Below are positions 21,243 to 32,439 of a DNA stretch of 64,000 nucleotides, in pieces. The stretch's first letter is position 1. Each line of letters opens with the position of its first letter. Under the pieces are notes generated by a model. That model did no database searches and was not told the origin of the DNA. It saw only the letters and a list, made by a program, of their open reading frames with translations. Source of the stretch: Chrysomallon squamiferum (taxonomy: Eukaryota > Mollusca > Gastropoda > Neomphalida > Peltospiridae); the NCBI GenBank assembly GCA_012295275.1, contig CM022675.1:16814189-16878188 (forward strand), written 5' to 3'. The translations under genes were made by a program, and so were the position numbers.

Positions 21243-21784
21243 ATTTAAGAAAATGGAGGAATTAAATTCTACTATACAGTTATGTAAGTTATGTTTTACA
21301 CATCACAGCGTTTATGAATAAAGTGAAAACTTTAACGATGTCATCACCGACAATAAATAATATTTAATACGTGAATGGTGCTGTCAGTATAAAAATAAAT
21401 ATTAAAACATTCACGTTAATGAAATATGAGCGACTTTTTTTATTTATATATGTAAAGTATGTTATAAACCTTGACTGAAATACAGAACAGAATACTTTAA
21501 AATGCAAAATGCATAATAACGATTGTAGAAAAATATATTTACAAAATATGTAACAATACCTATATTACTACTACTACCACCATCACCACACATAATAATA
21601 ACAATAACAATAACAATAATAATAGTTGTTATTATTGTTGTTGTTGTTGTTGTTATTTTGATTATTATTATGTTAAAAAGATCTATTTCGACAAATTGTT
21701 AATTGTGTAAAACTTTAGACATAAGTAGTTTATATCTGATGGTATTAATTGAATGCAGATACTTTTAAATTATTATTATATAAG
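21243..21784. other. Spacer between P4HA gene and its pseudogene
   Basis: AT-rich. It holds ACC/AAT/AAC simple repeats with a GTT run at about 21595-21660. No gene or promoter motif can be supported. Confidence 0.5.
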
Positions 21785-22352
21785 TTCATAAGAAGGAAAA
21801 ACTGTAGCACCACCGGCTTCCACGTCACTCAAATAAAACAGCCATGTAGCTATTCTATAAGAATATTTATCATATGGGTTATCTGATCCCGTATCTAAGT
21901 GGGGCTGAAAATAGCCACCAATCCCATAGTTAGAAGCGTGCCACAGAACACATGGATCAACAACAAGGCCCGTAATCGCTGCAGTTCTTTGGTTAATTCT
22001 CATCAGAACAAGGCCGTCAGAAGGAACATGTGCACTTTTACCAATTCGAAAATCAGCCTGACAAAGACTTTCTTTCCCGTCGACATTATCATTGGAACAG
22101 CGAGTCTTTTGAATTCTGAAAGTTCTTGTTCACTAATCACATCGTGATAAAGAGAAATTTTAGGAGATAGGAGAAGTTCCTGTTCTTTTGCCGGCTGAAG
22201 AACTAGCAGTGGATGATTATTGTTGTTATTGTAACGGCATCTGAAATGATGTCGGTATTTTTAACTTGTTGTCGAAAATTATCAGGGCAAAATTTGCTAA
22301 ATGTCGTTTTCCGGGCTATACTGACCAAATAATAACAACAACAGCAACAACA

Positions 22353-22395
<43 letters not shown>

Positions 22396-23046
22396 GAAGA
22401 AGAATCGTATACAGTAATCTAAAATTACCACTCGAGATATGCTTTTATTTTCTTCGTCGTTTGCCAAATCAAGTGCAGTTTTCATCCACTGATATGAATG
22501 ATAAAAATTGTGGACATCGAATGCAAGACTACCTAACTGAAAACAGTCTTCTGCTGACAAAGCTGGAACACGTTTTCCACTGATGTAACCCTTTGCTAAG
22601 TTTGTACTGTTTAGTTCGTATGAATCTTGAATGAGGAAGATTGATCTGGCAGTACCCTTTAAATCTACAAGTGAAGGAAGATGTTCATGTAATGCAGCTA
22701 GCTCAGCAAGAAGAGTTTGCGATGCTCCGATTTCTTCGAGAACGACGGCAACATCTCGATTCCAATCCAAAGCGAAACGTTTAATGAACTGAAAAGCACC
22801 GTTTGGATTGGCTATGTAATACATAGGATCCGCTAACGCTTTCGAACTGTGTGCTTCCATTTCGTCTGCAATCCTTGACAACTTGTCCAGGTTTGTCTCT
22901 TTGTCACGTGCACGAATGTAGTCTTTCATTAGTTGAACCAGATCTTTTTCAGCGTGTAATGCACCATACAAATGTGACCCTGATGTGTAAAATTCGTCAT
23001 TTGTTGAACTGGCACTAAAAATAAAGTAAAGACATAGAAAACGCAT
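21785..23046 (-). pseudogene. Prolyl 4-hydroxylase alpha pseudogene, copy 2
   Basis: A near-identical copy of the intact P4HA gene, broken in several ways. The first-exon part (about 22420-23046) keeps a start, a signal-like leader and the N-terminal region. It loses the last 50 or so codons of that exon, which are replaced by an AAT microsatellite at 22346-22395. The second-exon part carries small frameshifting indels: one base inserted after the CPDNF segment, and one base lost in the segment equivalent to GQADF (about 22062). It stops after VFPSY at about 21787, so the distal His and the 2-oxoglutarate Lys are absent. HLD is still present. It cannot make an active enzyme. The retained intron boundary shows that it arose by DNA duplication rather than retroposition. 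Confidence 0.9.
22346..22395. repeat. AAT microsatellite replacing part of the P4HA pseudogene
   Basis: AAT triplets lie exactly where the end of the first P4HA exon and part of the intron are missing. Confidence 0.9.
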
Positions 23047-23316
23047 CGCATACTTAAGAAATGAGAGGAATTAAATCTTATTGCACAATTATGGTGATTA
23101 GGTTTTACAAATCACAGCGAAAACTGTAACAATGAAACTGACAATAAACAATATTTCGTACATGTATGATGGCAGTAGTTAAAAAAAAAAAAAAAAAAAA
23201 AGAAAGACAGATCAAAGATAAAGACTGATGTTAAATATTGAACTATTGTTGGATTCCATTTCTATCTCTAAAATATATTGTGCTAAAGATTAATTTGTAG
23301 AATAATGCATTTCTGA

Positions 23317-23374
<58 letters not shown>

Positions 23375-24041
23375 CAAATGAAGTATCTACCGCATTAGAA
23401 ATGTCATTTACCATGACAACAACCGTCTATGAAATGTGCACACTACATTTTAAAATAATAGTCCATTTCTGTCATTCAAATTCTTAAATGACATTTTAGA
23501 ATATTATCATTATAATTAATCTGACAACATGAATATGATATGCATACATGTCAAATATGCACATAATATGACACCTGTGTAGTTTTCAATTGATTTTAAA
23601 TTGTTTATCTTAATCCTGCCTTATTTCGTTAAATATATTTAGCTTTCTGTCTTTTGGTCACAAATTTTATTCACAGATTATCGGCCACTCCTTGAAATTT
23701 GATCGAAGGGGCTGATGTTGGAAACTATCATGGGTTTCTTTTTATTATGGTTCATTTAATTAATCAGTTAATTTATTTATATTAATAGTAGAGACGAGTA
23801 TGACATTTTGTTTAGAGCAATTTCTCACTATACTTTTTTCACACTTAGCTAACAGAACACTGAACCTGCATTACGTTTTCAGCACAGTGGAAACGATATT
23901 ATCATTATCACGACAATACATTGGTGGAAGTAAAACAAGTAGTACTTAAATATCATAAATATAAAAACAAAGTGTTTTCATGAAGAAGGTAAACACCGAC
24001 TCGTTAATTATCTAAGATAATATATTTTAACAATTTCCTAC
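23047..24041. other. AT-rich spacer with AAT tract and repeat copy
   Basis: Contains an A-tract (23180-23200), an AAT microsatellite (about 23316-23371) and one copy of the 180-bp direct repeat at 23520-23700. No gene is recognised. Confidence 0.5.
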
Positions 24042-24290
24042 CGTCCCCAGAGAGGAAGCGGCCCAACGAAGCTGTTCTTTCCTCAGACCCATTTCACTGT
24101 TGTCCTTATGCTTTTTTTATATCATAAACACATGTCGAATATGCATATAAAGAACACATCTGTATGGTTTTCAGCTGATTAAAAACCATTTGATTTTAGT
24201 CCCGCATTATTTCGTTAAATATATTTTGCTTTCTCTGTGTTTTGGTCAGCTCTTTCACTCACAGATAATCGGCCAGTCCTCGATTTAGTT
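23520..24290. repeat. Direct repeat of about 180 bp, two diverged copies
   Basis: The copies at about 23520-23700 and 24112-24290 share ATTTCGTTAAATATATTT, TTTTGGTCA and CACAGATTATCGGCCA with substitutions and small indels. Exon-like fragments of RNF213 lie beside the second copy. This points to tandem duplication of a genomic segment rather than a mobile element. Confidence 0.75.
24042..24112 (-). pseudogene. RNF213-like exon fragment (frameshifted copy)
   Basis: Read on the minus strand it gives DNSEMGLRK, then after a one-base shift NSFVGPLPLWG, ending at a GTAGG donor. This matches the segment of RNF213 that follows the fourth AAA module and is homologous to the exon at 26315-26388, with the donor at the same place. 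A weaker relative lies at about 24303-24345 (CTGCTTCCGCTCTGGGG). Confidence 0.5.
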
Positions 24291-24551
24291 TATTTTAATA
24301 AGTCGTAAAATGTTCGTTCCGCCCCAGAGCGGAAGCAGTCTAACAACAGGGTTAGTTTGTTGTTTTTGTAACTGTGGTAAAGGGATTCTGGGTCTTTTGC
24401 ATTTTCAGTATAAACTGTTTTAATACTAAACTAAATAAACAAGTTTATGTTCGTCTGGAGATGGCTTCATATTACAAATAAACAAAAAAATAATAATAGT
24501 GATGGACAAAACACTAAATTAATTCAATACACGATTCCTAATTCCTATGTG

Positions 24552-24556
<5 letters not shown>

Positions 24557-24621
<65 letters not shown>
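24557..24621. repeat. GA microsatellite
   Basis: More than 30 perfect GA units upstream of the third P4HA copy. Confidence 0.95.
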
Positions 24622-24623
<2 letters not shown>

Positions 24624-24769
24624 ATACAATATTTACATTTTCTTTCAATAGCCGCGACTAGAAATAAATCTTATTTTACCACATGGATGATACACAGGTA
24701 CACAACATTAACGTTAACTGGAAAGGCTGGAGAAGGAAATAAAACAATATTTTAGTTAATATGTTTTGA

Positions 24770-25105
24770 TCATTTATTTATCTGGATCTGTGGAACATGG
24801 CCGGGCAAATATTTGTCATATTGGTCAATGTCCTTTTATCTACGTGGGGCTGAAAATAGCCACCAATCCCATAGTTAGAAGCGTGCCACAGAACACATGG
24901 ATCAACAACAAGGCCCGTAATCGCTGCAGTTCTTTGGATATTTCTCATCAGAACAAGGCTGTCAGAAGGAACATGTGCACTTTTACCAATTCGAAAATCA
25001 GCCTGACCAAAGACTTTCTTTCCTATCGACATTTATCATTGGATTTTGAATTCTGAAATTTTTGTTCCGTAATCACATCGTGATAAAGAGAAATTTTAGT
25101 AAAAA
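24770..25105 (-). pseudogene. Prolyl 4-hydroxylase alpha pseudogene fragment, copy 3
   Basis: Only second-exon sequence remains. The segment from GKKVFGQADF to FQPHVD is followed directly by the extreme C-terminal end of the gene (ITDQM..., stop near 24778). An internal deletion has removed about 85 codons including the distal His. Short deletions also remove part of the region before the GKKVFG segment (25030-25060). No first-exon sequence is seen. Confidence 0.88.
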
Positions 25106-25318
25106 AAATGAATTAACAAGTGCAGTAAGATGTATATGCTTTTTAAGTTTTTTGAACAATCAGTTTAATTTTGTATAACACCTAAACAAAATTAAAACTA
25201 TTTTTAATAATATTTTAGAGTTTGATAAAATAAATAACGTGACAGCAGAAAAAAAAACATTTAATTTATTTTTATACTGGATATTATTATTAATTGAAAA
25301 TAATAAGGGAGGTGATAA

Positions 25319-27251
25319 TTGGTTTAGAGCATCATATAAACTCTCATACAGGTTTTCAAGATTCAGTAGTATCACAGCATTTCCAGTTTCCATGAACACT
25401 TTGATCCAATTAATGTTTCAGCAAATCTAAACATTAAATGATTAAAATTCTAGAACAATTTTTGAAAATACTGTTTTGTTTGTCTAATCAAGTTAATTTA
25501 TTTGTAAGAAATCTATATTAATCAGCTCTAATTTTTATTAACCATATCTGATGTAATTAGACTGGTTTACTAACACAGAAACATGATTCAGTATAAAGAT
25601 TCAAAGGATATAATTTTTTTTTTTTTTTACTGGATAAATTCCTTCAGTATATTTAAATACTAATCCAATTAAAATATTTTCTTCACATAAGACTAGTGAT
25701 GTTATGTGAAGATAAGAGAAAATAGGTCATTTTAAAATAATTGTTTGTGGGATGAACACAAAAATACATTTACAAAAGAATGCTGACTTCTGTTATTTTA
25801 AATAATTTCAGTGTCTTTGTAGGAATGGAGGTAAATAAATCATAATGCAAGTTATTGAGGTCAATACAAACGAAATATCAAATTAATGTGAATGCGATCC
25901 CTTTGATTTTCCCAACAAAACTACTTTACTCAGTAGTTAAGTAGCAGATATTTCTGTATTAACATTTCTTATTATAGTTTCTAATCATTAATTACTTCAT
26001 GGTGATTTCTAGAGAAAATAATTCTTAAGATAATCTTATAATGTTGTCATTCTCTCTCTCTCTCTTCTCATTAAGGATATCATGAAACAAATTAATATTA
26101 CAACTGTAGTTCAAACAACTCTTCACTTCATCACCTTAGAAAGTATGTTTGAGCTAAAATTGAATAAACAAAACTTTTCATGCATGAAACATTACAAATA
26201 TTAGTCTTAGATTTCAAAGATTTTACTTAGCTACAATGATAAAAAAAAAATTTCCAACTTAAGACAACAAAAGAGAAAACAGTTATCAATAACACTCATA
26301 CAAAATAAATTCACCTGCCAGTCCCATCTCCAAAGAGAGATGCCTTTATCAGACCTGCTGTTGTATTGTCAGGGTCATCATCATGTTGCTGCAAAACATT
26401 TTACTGTACTGTAACATATTCAATTTGTATCTTTGTTAAATATAATAAAGGATCATCCTGAAGACCTTTGGTGAAAGAAACATTCTTGTACAAAATGAAT
26501 CTCTTGCTTTTTGTAAGTCACAAATCATCAAATGACATGACAATGAATGAAATGCCATTTATTATATATACAATGTAATTATCATTGAGTTTGTAAAAGT
26601 ATCAAAGAATGAAGGTATATTAATGTACTAAGTGAGTCAAACTGCAGTCTTCAGCATGATTATTGTAATGATGTTAAAGTATATTACCAGTGAATAAAAG
26701 TTTTAAGTGTTTCAAAGGAAAATACACACATATTTTTAGGTGATATATGCATTATCTAATTCATTTTGGAATTAATTATAATTCCTAAAAGTTTTAGTTA
26801 TACACAGTGTCTGAAATTCAGACAGTTATTTTATATAAATTCCCTGATACTGTTTCATTTGTTACTATATCACTGGAATTAAGTTCTCCAATCCCATAGA
26901 TTTCCTTTCAAATTTACTAAACATTTTATGAGATCTGCAATACATCATGTAGCTTGATGCCAAGTCCTGTGCTAATAATTTAACACAATGGATACTAAAT
27001 ATAAGAACTAATATAACAAGGGGGAGGAATGCATTCTTATTATCTTCTATGACATTATTTGCTTATTCAGATGTTTAAATTGTACCTTTTCAGATTTAGG
27101 AATGGAAGTAATCTTCTTCTGAAAAATTTCTACTCTATCCACAGTGTCCAGACCTCCAGCAAATAAATTTCAAAGAACTGCATGTTCTATCTGATGCTGA
27201 CAAAGAGGTCGATGCTGATTTGCTGCAAATGCATACACCATCTTCACTAAG
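25319..27251 (-). pseudogene. RNF213 paralogue remnant: three exons with premature stops
   Basis: Three minus-strand exon remnants, in transcript order. 27086-27251 (acceptor TTTCAG, donor AAAAG|GTACAA) encodes LVKMVYAFAANQHRPL and VEIFQKK. 26315-26388 (acceptor TTTTGCAG, donor GGCAG|GTGAAT) encodes DDDPDNTTAGLIKASLFG. 25319-25426 (acceptor TTTAG) encodes NINWIKVFMETG and LYESLYDALNQ. These correspond, in order, to the RNF213 stretch just after the fourth AAA module, leading to the conserved METG-LLNL-NLYESLYDALNQ block. The first two are phase-compatible. Two in-frame TGA codons (27170-27172 and 25418-25420) sit where the family has Arg, and the first exon also has an inserted codon. The surrounding AAA and RING exons were not found. 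Hence this is a relic of a second RNF213 gene on the strand opposite the intact gene. Confidence 0.82.
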
Positions 27252-28650
27252 CTGAAATCATTAAGCAGACTGAACACCAGCCATAAAACACTTTTTAAAA
27301 AAAAATTAACAACCACATGGGTGAATTTAAAGGTTATTGTTAATTTCACCAGGAATCATCTGAGAAATGTGCTTAATTTGCAAATTTTCCATGTTAAAAA
27401 TAGAACCTTGTCTGGAGATAAATTATCAAACATACAATAAAGTGTATGTATAACTGAATCATAAAATTTATAAAAATCATACTAGTAAATAAATGAAAAA
27501 AAAAGCAAGCAGTAAAACCCCTAAACAAAACAATAACAAAGTAAAATGGATGAAATTGATTAACAAATGCGTTTAAATATACATTTAATAGAACAGAACA
27601 GGATTTATACTTTGTGCAGTAAGAAATCTGTTACAGGCTAGTGTATGTTAACATAGTTGTAAATACTTTTTGACATACTAGTTATATGATGTTATATAAA
27701 TGCCGTTTAATAATTGTGATAATATTTATTTTATAGATATAAGTATCAAGCAGCAAAATTTAAAAATATTAACTGTTCCTTAATAAAGAGTCATTGATTT
27801 GATCATTTCTTTTAATGACACCGAAATTTATTGTTGTTCTCTGAAATTTTTATTTTGAAATAAATTAATTCATCAAAACTTGCTGATTCATCAGTGGCTG
27901 ACTCCGAGTCTATGAAAACTAATAAGATGATATAATCCTAATTTTACTTTCTGTTTTAGAAACAAAAACACAGAATAGAACTGCATGAGAATGTAATTTC
28001 AGGTTAGCTGTTTTAATGTGTATGTTATCAGTCTACCACATTTATTTGGTTAATTTGATAAAAATATTTTGACATTTATAAGATAAATGATAATTTGCTA
28101 ATGTAATGTATTCCAGAAATAACATTGTGAAAGATTGAACACATGAAGGAAGATTATAAAAGGTTAATATCAGTTAAATTGTCTTGGAAAACATCCTGTT
28201 ATTAATGCCCACACAAAAACACCACAAATATTAACATGATACATATATTTATTTACAGTCTTCATTGTTAACATTTTTCTATTTATTTAAACAACTATGT
28301 ACAAGTAAAACATTCCAGAATATATGATTATTTACATCTACACCTTTTTTGGTCTGTGTCACCTAAACATCCAAAAAAATCTTTGATATAAAACAAGTGA
28401 ATTTTGGAAAAGTGTAAAAGTGTAATCCTGTAATTAAACAAAGCTAAAAATTAGGCTCCAAAGTGTAAACAAAGTGCTTGTAGGTTCTTCCAAATACAAT
28501 ATAATGTGTGTACACGAAATGTAACTGGAAGTTTGTTAGTATTATATCATTTTTAAATTTCCCCCCATTATATTCAAACTGAGCCCCATGCACCACACAT
28601 TGGGAATCACTTATCTACACAAATATCTCCCAAACTCTTTTATTTCTTGG
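27252..28650. other. AT-rich spacer, nothing recognised
   Basis: No exon, transposon protein or tandem repeat recognised. It may be intron sequence of the decayed RNF213 paralogue. Confidence 0.4.
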
Positions 28651-28924
28651 ATAAAACTTGGCTTGAGCTGACTAAAACTAATTAATAATCAAGGATTCCC
28701 CTGCAGACATACTGACAGCCCTCATGTTAAAGTATGTGGCTCATCAATGCCAACCTGGTGTACATGGTTGGCTGATTATACCCCTCCTGGCCTTTAAATT
28801 GGAGAGTGGATGTCATAGAATTCAAACTGCATAAATAATTTTTACTTCAATCATGTTGCACTTTTTATTTTTGCTGCCAACTTTTCAACTCCATAGCACT
28901 GTTTTAAAAGGGCTGGCACTTGGT

Positions 28925-29014
28925 AATTAAGTGAAGAAGGTAAAGGTCTACACAACAGCTCAGTCAGGCAAGGAACCAATGTTTTTTAATGGCATCATCT
29001 TTACAGACAAGTAT
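28925..29014 (+). other. Exon-like open segment, unknown
   Basis: A short open frame reads KVKVYTTAQSGKEPMFFNG and ends at a good donor (AAGTATG|GTAAGG). Composition and donor look coding, but no family, start or partner exon is recognised. It may belong to a mobile element. Confidence 0.2.
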
Positions 29015-29214
29015 GGTAAGGAATTGTTTATTCTTATTTTTATAGGGTGTAATGTGCAATTAACCTGTGTCAACTGCATAATGTATTATTATCAAGTCAC
29101 CTGTATATCATAATTAAACAAATAACTTGTACGTTAACTTTTGTTTGTGTTTATTTCTCTGGTGGATAGACAGAACTGTTGATTTATATAGATTTCTGTC
29201 AATTTAGCTTTGAT

Positions 29215-29604
29215 ATTCCTTGTTAGGTGGCCATTAAAACAGCTTGTTATCCTAGACAGCCTTAACAAAACATCCAAGATGTTTAGTGGTGTAGGCCCCA
29301 TGTCAGTGGGCAGGAGCCAAGGTTCCCAATCTGTAACTGCACTAATTAAAGCAGCCCCCTCAACAAAATTTATAGGTGGATGTAACTTGTCTTTAGCCCT
29401 GAATATTGATTTTAATCACCATAACCAGCCCCCTTGGCAATTCATAGCTGGGCTGAACAACTCCCCATCAGCCCCGAACATGGAGTGGTGAATCCTTTGG
29501 TAATAAACCTGTTCCCCTACAGTTCTGGGCCAGATGAACCTTTGCTCTGTAGCTGTCTTATGGGGATCCTGCCACCAGAGTAAGTCTATATCCACTCCAT
29601 CCAT
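29215..29604 (-). mobile_element. Retroelement RNase H-like fragment (tyrosine-recombinase type)
   Basis: The minus-strand translation shows DLLWWQ, then a degraded region, then INFVEGAALISAVTDWEPWL, interrupted by a stop. This resembles the WW motif and the middle of the RNase H domain of DIRS/Ngaro-like elements. The expected continuation (HTDSEAVVLVVN) lies at 31200 on the same strand, which is on the wrong side for a simple linear element. Confidence 0.4.
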
Positions 29605-29767
29605 CCACTTACCTCATGGAAACACCTTGCCTCCACTCATAAACGACACGTCCACTGCATTCCTTCCAGATTCAATGCATTTCCCTTGTATAACTGCTCC
29701 TCCCTCTGCAAGGCCCAGTGATTTCACTGCGCTGTTCACCCTTTTCCAGGCTGTGTTGGGTGTTTAG

Positions 29768-30231
29768 CTGCAACCACCGCATTCCCCGTTACCATACCCT
29801 CGATACCTTCCAGCTGCAACCTCCGCATTCCCCGTTACCATACCCTCGATACCTTCCAGCTGCAACCACCGCATTCCCCGTTACCATACCTCGATACCTT
29901 CCAGCTGCAACCACCGCGTTCCCCGTTACCATACCCTCGATACCTTCCAGCTGCAACCACCGCGTTCCCCGTTACCATACCCTCGATACCTTCCAGCTGC
30001 AACCACCGCGTTCCCCGTTACCATACCCTCGATACCTTCCAGCTGCAACCACCGCGTTCCCCGTTACATACCACCCTCGATACCTTCCAGCTGCAACCAC
30101 CGCGTTCCCCGTTACCATACCCTCGATACCTTCCAGCTGCAACCACCGCGTTCCCCGTTACCATACCCTCGATACCTTCCAGCTGCAACCACCGCGTTCC
30201 CCGTTACCATACCCTCGATACCTTCCAGCTG
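29768..30231. repeat. 46-bp GC-rich minisatellite, about 10 copies
   Basis: The unit begins CTGCAACCACCGCGTTCCCC and ends GATACCTTCCAG. The copies are almost identical, with A/G variation at one site and one- or two-base indels in two copies, so the array is recent. The 209-residue open frame across it is a by-product of the repeat. Confidence 0.95.
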
Positions 30232-30636
30232 AACACAGCCTCCACACAGCCTTGCCTGTTCCTGGATTCCTGTCCAGAGGACAATGGAAGATCCGATTAT
30301 TCATACTTCCCTACAATCAGCACTTTAACTATTTAAATATGACATAAATAAATTAGATTTCTTGTCCTTCCCCACTGTTTATTTGTATTATCTGGTTCTG
30401 CCCTAGCTGCAGCTTCTTTTGCTGCTCCTATATTAATGTTACGTGATTTATAACCTTGACCTTTTACATTTATAAACTATAGTAAGTGTTTGAGAACAGT
30501 TAAACAAGTACCAGATTAATGACTTACCATTATAATGAGTAAGAAGCCTTACATTTTGATTGCAAATATTTATAGCAACCTCGCACTGGTCAGACGTTTT
30601 CGTTTGTAGACAACCTCTTTGATAATTCTTCAATTT

Positions 30637-31252
30637 TCATATTAGAAGTTTCAGCTGGTCGGGCTGTTTTTCTCTGGATTTAAACTTGAAAGTAAAATCT
30701 TGCACCCCAATTGCTCTGTTAGAATTGTCTGCTTGTGTTCTGGCTGAAATAACAAAATGCCTTGTAGGTGCCCCCTCCCCCTTAAATTTGTGCCAACTAC
30801 TTTTCCCATTAATGTATAATTTTACAGTAGATGACAGGAAAGCAGCAAAATGGACTAAGTGGTCCAAATTGCAGTCTGAAGCTTTCCAGTTGTTTTTCAG
30901 CATTATGGTAAGTCCTCCATATCTGACATGCTATTGAATTATTTAGCAACCTGTCTGCCTGTTGTCCAAATGGCCATACTTGCAGTGGTATGTCAGTGGC
31001 ATTCCATGCTGCTTCTGGCACCAACTTCTGAAACTTTCCTAACCAACAATGAGAAATTGCATCTGCTATTAAATTATGTCTGCCTGCAATTTATTTGGCC
31101 TTTATCAGAATATTCTGTTTTAAAGTTATTAAAACAAGTTTCCTCAATAATGGCATTACCATCAAACAGTGATGTTGACTACAAGCACTACTGCCTCACT
31201 GTCAGTGTGAAAGACTACTGTTCTGACCCTGCGCCTGTTTACCCAAATACTT
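30637..31252 (-). mobile_element. DIRS/Ngaro-like retroelement fragment: RNase H end plus tyrosine recombinase
   Basis: On the minus strand, from 31252 downward, the translation shows VVFHTDSEAVVLVVN (RNase H), then PEAAWNATDIPLQVWP and LLNNSIACQIWRTYHNAEKQ. After a frameshift it shows VKLYINGKSSWHKFKGEG. This order, RNase H end - linker with (L/V)PEA...W - SAM-like N-terminal part of a tyrosine recombinase, is typical of YR retrotransposons of the DIRS superfamily. Several stops and at least one frameshift make it inactive. The catalytic C-terminal R-H-R-Y part was not recognised. Confidence 0.62.
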
Positions 31253-31735
31253 AAAGCAACTAAGACAGGAACGCATTAGAGAAAGGTGATGTTTCTCAAC
31301 AAAGCAGAACTGCAACTCAGGGCCTAAACATTTAGCCCCAGCTTCCTTTTTTTATTATTATTATTTTTTAAATTATCGCATTTATTTCATTTGCAATGGT
31401 AAGTTTGCATAATTTGTTTTCTGGTCGAGTCATTAAATTAATATTACGAACCATAAACAGATAAAAATCACTTACGAATAGTATTTTACATGTTTTTAAT
31501 CAGCTGACTGCTTATATATGACAAAGTGAGAAACCATTTAATGGCTGGAAGATGAAAATAATCTTAAGACCATACAAACTGAAATATGTAATTATTACTT
31601 AATAATAATAGTAATATGCACACACTGATTAGTTATTTACTTTATTTATTTGAATTATCAGTAAGGAAAAAATTGCATGTGCACTGATTTTAATGCTATG
31701 TCACACATTCTACTCACATCTGCTTATCTTGGCAG

Positions 31736-31771
31736 ACACCTGATTTGGATAGTCTGTACACAGAGAAACAG
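31736..31771 (+). other. Possible 36-nt plus-strand exon upstream of RNF213
   Basis: Flanked by a CTTGGCAG acceptor and a near-perfect CAG|GTAAGG donor, reading TPDLDSLYTEKQ in one frame. It could be a 5' noncoding or alternative exon of the RNF213-like gene. Evidence is splice signals only. Confidence 0.2.
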
Positions 31772-31981
31772 GTAAGGCGTCAACAGTAATAATACTAGTC
31801 TTTTATAAAATAATATTAATGTATCAATCTATTTTTGTCCTCTAGTAAATTTTATTTATTTGTTGTTCAGGTTTGTGTTGTTGTTATTATTATTTATTTG
31901 TTTTATTCTTTGTTTATTATTATTATTATTTAAAACAAATCAAATATCCCAATTAAGGCCTCACATAATTATTTCCCTATA

Positions 31982-32439
31982 CAGTATAGTACCTTGACTT
32001 CCGAGTTTAATTCGTTCCGTGACCGAACTCGTAACTCAATTTGCTTGTATATCAAATCAATTTTTTCCATGTGAAATTAATTTGAAATACAATTAATCCG
32101 TTCCAGCCACACCCCCCCCCCGAAAAACACCGTATTTTTTGAAAAATGTATTTATAAATAACAAGAGAATGTAAAGAAATAAATTGGCTTTCTAAACTGT
32201 ATTTATCTTGGAGATCTGACAAATTATTTTAACGCCTTTTGCTGGAGTTACAGCCATTATCGACTTCAGTATGGTACATATCGTAAAAGTACTACGCTCG
32301 TACTGACTAGCCTAGTTGACTATATCATTTATGGATAACATGCATACGCGGGAGGCTGGCCGGATGTTTTGTTGTTCGTTGCGCCAACTAGCGGCGATGG
32401 CTCGTAACTCGTTAAAACTCGTAGATCAAGGTACCACTG
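31982..32439. mobile_element. MITE with terminal inverted repeats
   Basis: A 458-bp element whose ends are CAGTATAGTACCTTGA and, inverted, CAGTGGTACCTTGA. Each end continues into a similar CGAGTT-containing inner repeat. The left flank is TA; the right flank is not a perfect TA. There is no coding capacity. The end sequence is of a type widespread in invertebrate genomes and typical of non-autonomous cut-and-paste DNA transposons. Confidence 0.75.

Noticed and set aside
29416-29767. Plus-strand open frames over the retroelement fragment
   Set aside because: Antisense shadows of the minus-strand RNase H-like sequence.
29718-30347. 209-residue plus-strand open frame with Pro/Leu/Tyr repeats
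   Set aside because: It is created by the 46-bp minisatellite; unit length is not a multiple of three, and no flanking splice or family evidence exists.
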